A stretch of 16,318 nucleotides of DNA from Halobacteriovorax sp. GTDB lineage: Bacteria > Bdellovibrionota > Bacteriovoracia > Bacteriovoracales > Bacteriovoracaceae. The stretch spans positions 1 through 16,318 of the forward strand of contig NZAF01000139.1 in assembly GCA_002686115.1 (NCBI GenBank), in the 5' to 3' direction. Both the position numbers and the translations under genes were made by a program. Positions 11,934-16,318 of this stretch are shown here, piece after piece (within the stretch, counting starts at the first letter, position 1; every line of letters starts with the position of its first letter). A model generated the notes under the pieces. It had not been told where the DNA came from and ran no database searches. It saw only the letters and a list, made by a program, of their open reading frames with translations.

Positions 11934-12335
11934 TTAGAAAGAGCATGAAAACTGCTTCGAATTTAGTCCAATAATATTTTCTTTATAGAGAACCACTTTC
12001 TTTAAAGTGGTAGAGTTTTTATAAAGAATTAATTCATAGTCTGTAGAACTAAAGTCACCATACAATGTCTTTTCTAGTGTGATTTTATCACCAGAGTCAT
12101 ATATTTTTGAATCATCAGAAATAATAAACTCAGAGTCAAATTTACCCTTTTTATAAAGGACGACCTGATACTTCCATTCCGGAAAAATGATGCCGTAATT
12201 AACGGGAGAGCTCTTTTTCAAATCGAGAATTTTTACAGAGCATTTTTTAGAATTGTAATCACCTACAAGTGATCCAAAACCAGAAGATAGAGAATAAAAA
12301 CCAAACATTGAAATTAGTAATACTTTTTTCATCAT
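11934..12335 (-). CDS. Small exported protein of unknown function
   Basis: A 133-aa protein starting MMKK, with a hydrophobic core LLISMFGFYSL and a small-residue region SSGFGS, consistent with a signal peptide cleaved near residue 18-22. The mature part is rich in Lys, Ser and Tyr and in alternating beta-type segments (YQVVLYKKG, YELILYKN, KKVVLYKEN). It contains two Cys (C32 in KKCSV and one at the extreme C-terminus, FSCSF) that could form a disulfide closing a small beta-sandwich. No family is recognised. AAAGGA lies just upstream; either of the adjacent ATG codons could be used and the second has the better spacing. It is convergent with the flavoprotein fusion, with only 16 bases between stops and no terminator seen. 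The strong terminator of the peroxiredoxin gene separates it from its upstream neighbour, so it is probably a single-gene unit. Confidence 0.75.
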   Translation of the reverse strand: MMKKVLLISMFGFYSLSSGFGSLVGDYNSKKCSVKILDLKKSSPVNYGIIFPEWKYQVVLYKKGKFDSEFIISDDSKIYDSGDKITLEKTLYGDFSSTDYELILYKNSTTLKKVVLYKENIIGLNSKQFSCSF

Positions 12336-12412
12336 TCATTCCTTTCACAAACTATTAACACATGAAATAAATTTCTGATGAGTAACTGTAAAATATTCTT
12401 AATATAAAATTG

Positions 12413-12443
12413 CAAAAAAAAAGAGCGCCTGACTAGGCGCTCT
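12413..12443 (-). terminator. Intrinsic terminator of the peroxiredoxin-glutaredoxin gene
   Basis: On the minus strand AGAGCGCC (12443-12436), loop TAGTCA and GGCGCTCT (12429-12422) form a perfect 8-bp GC-rich stem. It is followed by an unbroken T-run of eight or nine bases (12422-12414). It starts 15 bases after the stop codon. Confidence 0.95.
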
Positions 12444-12458
12444 CAAATATGCGTAAGG

Positions 12459-13196
12459 CTAAGATATTCCCAAATACTTTTCTAGATCATCTCTTCCACC
12501 AATGTGCTTACCATCGATGTAGATTTGCGGGACTTTTGTTTTCCCTGTAACAGCAAAGAGAGTGTTATTACTTGCATCCTTTCCTAAAACGACTTCATCG
12601 TATCTCTCTCCACGTTCTTTAAAGATTTCCTTTGCTCTTGCACAATGTGGACACCCTGGTCTAGTAAAAAGTGTTATTGATTGAGGAGCTTTTGCATCTG
12701 CATTTAAGTACTTTAGCATAGTATCTGCATCACTAACCTCAAATGGATCACCTGGCTTATCTGGCTCAATAAAAGCCTTTTCAACAACTCCATCATTAAC
12801 GACCATTGAGTATCTCCAAGTCCTTTTACCGAAACCAATATCACTCTTATCAACGAGTAAACCAATCCCTTCACTAAAGTCACCATTACCATCTGCAAGG
12901 TAATCAATTCCTTCAGCGTCTTGATCTCTCATCCAAGCATCCATCACAAATGCATCATTTACAGACAGAACATAAATAGCATCAACACCCTCTTTTTTTA
13001 TCGCACTTGATAATTCATTATATCTTGGCAAGTGAGTTGATGAACATGTTGGAGTATAAGCTCCAGGCAGAGCAAAGATCACAACTTTCTTTCCCTTAAA
13101 GATGTCATCATATCCGTATTCTGTAAGTGTTCCATTTTCAAATTTTTTGAAAACTGATTTTGGTACATTCTTTCCTTCAATATTTTCAAAGCTCAT
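12459..13196 (-). CDS. Hybrid peroxiredoxin-glutaredoxin (Prx5-Grx fusion)
   Basis: A 245-aa cytoplasmic peroxidase. Residues 1-165 are a Prx5-type peroxiredoxin with peroxidatic C51 in PGAYTPTCSSTHLP and the conserved Arg in RTWRYSMVV (about 125-133). Residues 172-245 are a glutaredoxin with the dithiol site CPHC (C182, C185), the cis-Pro loop TKVPQIYI (P223) and the glutathione-site HIGGRDD (231-237). The same two-domain enzyme is known from Haemophilus and other Proteobacteria, where glutathione supplied through the Grx domain reduces the peroxidase, so it works without an AhpF-like partner. Length and order are normal. The ATG is preceded by GGAGG at 7-base spacing. It is a single-gene unit with its own strong terminator and a candidate operator (13222-13263) upstream. 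Confidence 0.95.
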   Translation of the reverse strand: MSFENIEGKNVPKSVFKKFENGTLTEYGYDDIFKGKKVVIFALPGAYTPTCSSTHLPRYNELSSAIKKEGVDAIYVLSVNDAFVMDAWMRDQDAEGIDYLADGNGDFSEGIGLLVDKSDIGFGKRTWRYSMVVNDGVVEKAFIEPDKPGDPFEVSDADTMLKYLNADAKAPQSITLFTRPGCPHCARAKEIFKERGERYDEVVLGKDASNNTLFAVTGKTKVPQIYIDGKHIGGRDDLEKYLGIS

Positions 13197-13221
13197 AAAA
13201 ACCTCCAGTGCTTTATTGACT

Positions 13222-13263
13222 ATATATTCGCTCTATTAAGAAAAAAAGTACAATAGAATATAT
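13222..13263 (-). promoter_or_regulatory. Imperfect long inverted repeat upstream of the Prx-Grx gene
   Basis: ATATATTC-GCTC-TATT (13222-13237) and AATAGAATATAT (13252-13263) are inverted copies of a 12-bp unit; the left copy carries a four-base insertion. The repeat sits 26-67 bases upstream of the start codon, where the promoter is expected, and may bind a peroxide-responsive or other regulator. It does not match the OxyR four-ATAG/CTAT pattern or the PerR box well. AT-richness makes chance plausible. Confidence 0.3.
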
Positions 13264-13333
13264 CAATGGGCTCAGAGATTGGCCCTATAGTGCTAAATGC
13301 CTAGTTTTACATATATAGTAGTATTGAAAATCT

Positions 13334-14833
13334 TTACTTCTTCGCAAACTTCTTCTTTAAGGCCTGAAGAAAGGGTTTGATATCAAGCTCACTAGTCTTC
13401 CCTAGTTTAAGATCACCATTGATAGAAACTTCTGTTGAACGTCTTACCAGTTCCTCATTTCTACTAATAATTCTATCAAGCATGATAATTGTACATGGTC
13501 CAAGACTTCTTCCATAAGAAAACGCAACATCGCTTATCCCTTTCTTTATCGATGCTCTTTTTGAAGCTTTTTCATTACCTAAAGCTTCATTATCAAGACT
13601 TTCAAGAAGGTTTGCCACGTCACAAAGAGATGAGAGATCTGTATTTGTGATATTTCTAATTTCACAAGGCTTCTCTATTAAACCCAATAGGTACAGTGAT
13701 GATTTATCAATATGATCAAGCAGACCATCTTCATAAATCATTCGAAGATAATCTATCGGGAATTTCTGATCATTACACTGAACATTAAAATCAACGCCAA
13801 TATCTTGAAGAGCATGTAAATCTATGACTAACTTAGATGCCATCTGAACTTTAAGGTTTTCATAAGCAATCAGTGACTCCTGTTCAGAGTAAGGCCGTCC
13901 ATCATCATGTAACATATATGAAGCCGTTCCAGGCTTGATGTATCCCTCAAGTGAGCCATATCTCTCAAAGTAGTCCCGCTCTAAATTATTTTCATGCATT
14001 CTTGTAAAAGAAAAAACTCTTTTTAAATTAGAACATAGAATTGTTTCTTTTCTAGCTATCCCAATTGAAGTTATTTTATAATTAGAAATAATATGTGAGT
14101 ACTTAATAAACAATTCTTTTAATTTTTTTAGTTCATCACTGTCTTTTTGAAACAAAAAGTAATTATTAAATAATTGTGCGATAATTCCTTCATCAGGATC
14201 TCCTTCGAGGGCTACTTTAATAAATAGGTCTTGATATTGGACAAATCCATTTTCATCCCGATACTTTGGCATATTTGCATAATTCATCGCAAGATCTGTC
14301 AATTCACGGCCGTCATAATTATCTTCTAAGTACTTAACGAAATCCTTTGCATCTTTTTCATAATACGCCTTTACTGTTTCAACAGATTTATCAATATACT
14401 TTGATCTTTCAAAACCATTATCAGCAAGTAATTTTTGGAGGTTATTAAGGTTTGGACTCATTTTGTCCGCACTAGGAGCAGCTCCAAATCCAGACATAGT
14501 ACGTGGAACGACGAAGTATCCTGCCACATGTTCAATCAATTTTCTCTTTTCAGAATCGCTTAAGACACCATTTGGATCAATTTCAGATATAATGGTATTG
14601 GACTTTCCTCTTCCTAGTGAATAGTTCATTAATTTTGATATTCCATGGATTAGAATACTATTCTTATCATTCGGATCCATGTTGTTGCGACCTTGCAAAC
14701 GAGAAGGGTCATAACCTTCAATATCTAATTCCCTGCCAGAAGTATAAAAACCGCCTCCAAGGCCTGAGCCTGAATATGCGTTAAGTGAGTAAATAAAAAT
14801 AGATAATAAAATGATAGGTTTTAGATTTCTCAT
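13334..14833 (-). CDS. Large exported protein of unknown function, 499 aa
   Basis: No family is recognised. I start it at the ATG at 14831-14833, where the product begins MRNLKPIILLSIFIYSLNAYSG, a clear signal peptide. The longer frame back to 14926 would put 31 polar residues before the signal and overlap the upstream channel gene. The mature protein begins with a Gly-rich stretch (GSGLGGGFYTSG), then is charged and mostly helical, without transmembrane segments, repeats or enzyme motifs I can name. Five Cys are spread through the second half (in ILCSN, VQCND, KPCEI, SLCDV, GPCTI), possibly paired in the periplasm or outside the cell. It ends in a basic tail (ALKKKFAKK). It lies 49 bases after the TRIC-type gene, probably in one operon with it and the HExxH protein. 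The ribosome-binding site is weak. An effector or envelope role is conceivable but unsupported. Confidence 0.78.
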   Translation of the reverse strand: MRNLKPIILLSIFIYSLNAYSGSGLGGGFYTSGRELDIEGYDPSRLQGRNNMDPNDKNSILIHGISKLMNYSLGRGKSNTIISEIDPNGVLSDSEKRKLIEHVAGYFVVPRTMSGFGAAPSADKMSPNLNNLQKLLADNGFERSKYIDKSVETVKAYYEKDAKDFVKYLEDNYDGRELTDLAMNYANMPKYRDENGFVQYQDLFIKVALEGDPDEGIIAQLFNNYFLFQKDSDELKKLKELFIKYSHIISNYKITSIGIARKETILCSNLKRVFSFTRMHENNLERDYFERYGSLEGYIKPGTASYMLHDDGRPYSEQESLIAYENLKVQMASKLVIDLHALQDIGVDFNVQCNDQKFPIDYLRMIYEDGLLDHIDKSSLYLLGLIEKPCEIRNITNTDLSSLCDVANLLESLDNEALGNEKASKRASIKKGISDVAFSYGRSLGPCTIIMLDRIISRNEELVRRSTEVSINGDLKLGKTSELDIKPFLQALKKKFAKK

Positions 14834-14882
14834 AATTATCTTATCGTCATAGATTAAAATAAGTACACTATTGTCGAGGGTT

Positions 14883-15503
14883 TTACTCGGCCGTTTCTTC
14901 TTTCGCCCTTGGAAGTGATAAATCAAGCTTGATTGATGTAATTCTAAACAAGAATGTCAGTATTACAGTAAGAGATGTAGATAAATAAAGATCAAAGTTT
15001 AAATATTTAAATACGAGATAAATAAATGAAGCAAATGCCGCAACTGTAGCATAGAGCTCTCGACTATAGAGAACAGAGACTTCTCGACTAAATAATGAGC
15101 GAATTATCCCTCCAAGAACCGCAGAGATGATTCCCATAACAAAAGCAACAAAGTAATGAACTTCTTGAAAAAGAGCTTTTTCAATTCCTATAACAGCAAA
15201 GAAAGCTAAAGCACAAGTATCAAACATAAAGAGGTATTTAGAAATCAATGAGAACGGCTTTTTTATGATGAAAACTATAGGACTTGCACATATTGCGATG
15301 ACAATATAAATGGGACTTTTAAGCCAAAAAACAGGGATATCAAGAACAATGTCTCTGACTGTTCCGCCTCCAACAGCTGTTAGGATAGCAAGGAACATAA
15401 TTCCAAACAAATCCATTCCTATCTCGGCTGCAATAAAGGCTCCTGTAATTGCAAAAGCAAAAGTCCCTACATAGTCAATGTATTGTAAAATTTCGACATT
15501 CAT
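14883..15503 (-). CDS. TRIC/UPF0126 family membrane channel protein
   Basis: A 206-aa inner-membrane protein with about seven hydrophobic helices arranged as two repeats of the UPF0126/TRIC unit. The first repeat carries GTFAFAITGAF (13-23) and GGGTVRD (45-51); the second carries DTCALAFFAVIG (95-106) and GGIIRSLFSRE (131-141), where the GG-x-x-R signature recurs. Bacterial members (YicG-like) form trimeric cation channels related to animal TRIC; the ion selectivity of this one is not visible from sequence, although glycine has also been proposed as a substrate for some relatives. The start has GAG seven bases upstream and the first helix begins right after it. It lies 24 bases after the HExxH protein gene and 49 before the 499-aa exported protein, suggesting one leftward transcript. 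Confidence 0.9.
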   Translation of the reverse strand: MNVEILQYIDYVGTFAFAITGAFIAAEIGMDLFGIMFLAILTAVGGGTVRDIVLDIPVFWLKSPIYIVIAICASPIVFIIKKPFSLISKYLFMFDTCALAFFAVIGIEKALFQEVHYFVAFVMGIISAVLGGIIRSLFSREVSVLYSRELYATVAAFASFIYLVFKYLNFDLYLSTSLTVILTFLFRITSIKLDLSLPRAKEETAE

Positions 15504-15527
15504 GAATTTACTCTACCTTAATTCTTA

Positions 15528-16318
15528 CTATTTCTGAATGTATTTACGATCAATTCCGTAGGCATTGAAAATATGAGAGTCTGGAGTTTCAACATAAAGC
15601 TTCAGACCATTTACCTTCTTATGTTCTTCAACATAATCCATGTAACAATCATCAAAGTTTAGAATATCTTCTGTGAAAACACCTTGTTGGTCAAAAGCGA
15701 ATCTCTCTGCACGATAGCTATGAATGTTACGATACAATTCTTTAGTGTCCCATACTCGCTCCATAACCTCAGTTTGATATGGAGTTAAGTCTTTCATTGG
15801 TTCAGTATCTAATCCAAAGAGTTTTTGAAAATCTTTATAGGCCTTATAATAAATCATATCGACTTCATACTCTTCAGGGATCAAATCATCTAAGGCATGG
15901 GTAGCTTCATGAACAAAGAAGTGCGCGGCCAAACCTATTTCATCTTCAAAATTTATAAAGATCGTTGGGGTCTTAAGAGTAAAGTCATAAAGTGCGACGG
16001 TTTTCTTTGATAGTCCTCGACTCAAACGAATAGATTTTGAAAAGTTCACAATCTTAAGTTTCTTATCATTAAGAAGTTTTTCAATTTCTTTGACGACCTT
16101 TTTTCCAGACTCTGTCGTAGAAACAAGTGAAAAAAGCTCTTCTAAAGAATAATTTTTCTTATTAAGGAGAAACTCTCTATCTTCTCTCATAACTGAGCAT
16201 GATTTCACCTCTTCATTATCTAGTTCAATTGATCTTCTGTAAGTTGGGTCATGATCAAAGTCAATCCCACCAATAGGGTTATAAAATTGTCCAAAAGCGA
16301 TTGTAGGTATAAGTAATA
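15528..16318 (-). CDS. Exported HExxH (putative zinc metallopeptidase-like) protein, N-terminus outside the window
   Basis: The frame is open from the stop at 15528 to the right edge (262 visible residues), so the apparent GTG start at 16206-16208 is internal. The first visible residues, LLIPTIAFGQ followed by a polar FYNPIGG, look like the end of a signal peptide. HEATH (codons at 15911-15897) sits after a hydrophobic helix segment, the typical HExxH zinc site. A Glu in SYRAERFAFDQ about 64 residues later (codon 15707-15705) could be the third ligand, as in gluzincin-type enzymes. No named peptidase family was recognised and the specificity is unknown. The rest is acidic and Tyr-rich. It lies upstream of the TRIC-type gene by 24 bases in the same operon. 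An exported protease would suit a bacterivorous lifestyle, but that is inference. Confidence 0.75.
   Translation of the reverse strand, partial: LLIPTIAFGQFYNPIGGIDFDHDPTYRRSIELDNEEVKSCSVMREDREFLLNKKNYSLEELFSLVSTTESGKKVVKEIEKLLNDKKLKIVNFSKSIRLSRGLSKKTVALYDFTLKTPTIFINFEDEIGLAAHFFVHEATHALDDLIPEEYEVDMIYYKAYKDFQKLFGLDTEPMKDLTPYQTEVMERVWDTKELYRNIHSYRAERFAFDQQGVFTEDILNFDDCYMDYVEEHKKVNGLKLYVETPDSHIFNAYGIDRKYIQK

Noticed and set aside
13269..13286. GGGC/GCCC stem-loop after the 499-aa gene as terminator
   Set aside because: The stem is only four pairs with a 10-base loop and no T-run on either side.
14834..14926. N-terminal extension of the 499-aa exported protein to 530 aa
   Set aside because: The extra 31 residues are polar and basic, precede an obvious signal peptide and overlap the upstream TRIC-type gene.
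16206..16208. GTG as start of the HExxH protein
   Set aside because: The frame stays open for 36 more codons to the window edge and encodes a signal-peptide-like segment; GAAGAG upstream is coding sequence, not a decisive ribosome-binding site.

Overview
The window is AT-rich, and nearly every gene has a recognisable Shine-Dalgarno sequence. Gene content (alaS, ATP-type pckA, hemJ, msrB, a peroxiredoxin-glutaredoxin fusion, a TRIC-type channel, and several secreted proteins of unknown family) fits an aerobic Gram-negative bacterium. The low GC, a receiver plus degenerate HD-GYP-like protein, and many lineage-specific secreted proteins suggest a Bdellovibrionota member, possibly a marine Bacteriovorax/Halobacteriovorax-type predator. 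That placement is inference from style and content; no rRNA is present to settle it.

Layout. Positions 1-997 hold a leftward three-gene operon of unknown function (147-aa protein, 139-aa protein, then the start of a signal-peptide protein cut by the window edge). Positions 998-1806 form an 809-base stretch without an obvious gene, and it is the most interesting part. On the minus strand it carries a good sigma-54 promoter (-24 GG and -12 GC, 10 bases apart), upstream TGGTCCTA repeats placed like enhancer sites, a leader with GGA-loop hairpins, a 50-codon strongly basic ORF with an ideal Shine-Dalgarno, two more GGA-loop hairpins, a 61-base hairpin with a C-rich loop, and a strong intrinsic terminator. 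I read this as one transcript of about 420 nt, either a CsrA/RsmA-binding regulatory RNA, a CsrA-controlled mRNA for a small protein, or both. The C-rich loop can pair over 11 bases with the Shine-Dalgarno of the neighbouring 139-aa gene.

Positions 1807-2391 encode a P-loop AAA_28-type protein (+). Positions 2470-6387 (-) are alaS followed closely by the receiver/HD protein. Positions 6618-8241 (+) are pckA with its terminator; hemJ starts immediately after that terminator's T-run. Positions 8951-11917 (+) form a redox operon: secreted or anchored msrB, a DUF1653 protein, and a membrane VTT/TVP38 domain fused to a MerA-like flavoprotein. Positions 11934-16318 (-) hold a small secreted protein, the peroxiredoxin-glutaredoxin fusion with its own terminator, a 499-aa secreted protein, a TRIC/UPF0126 channel, and a secreted HExxH protein whose N-terminus lies beyond the right edge.

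Taken together, the known genes concern central carbon metabolism (pckA), translation (alaS), haem synthesis (hemJ) and thiol/methionine oxidation repair (msrB, flavoprotein fusion, Prx-Grx). Two start sites need correction: the 499-aa secreted protein should begin at 14833, and the HExxH protein does not begin with the GTG at 16208 but runs off the window.
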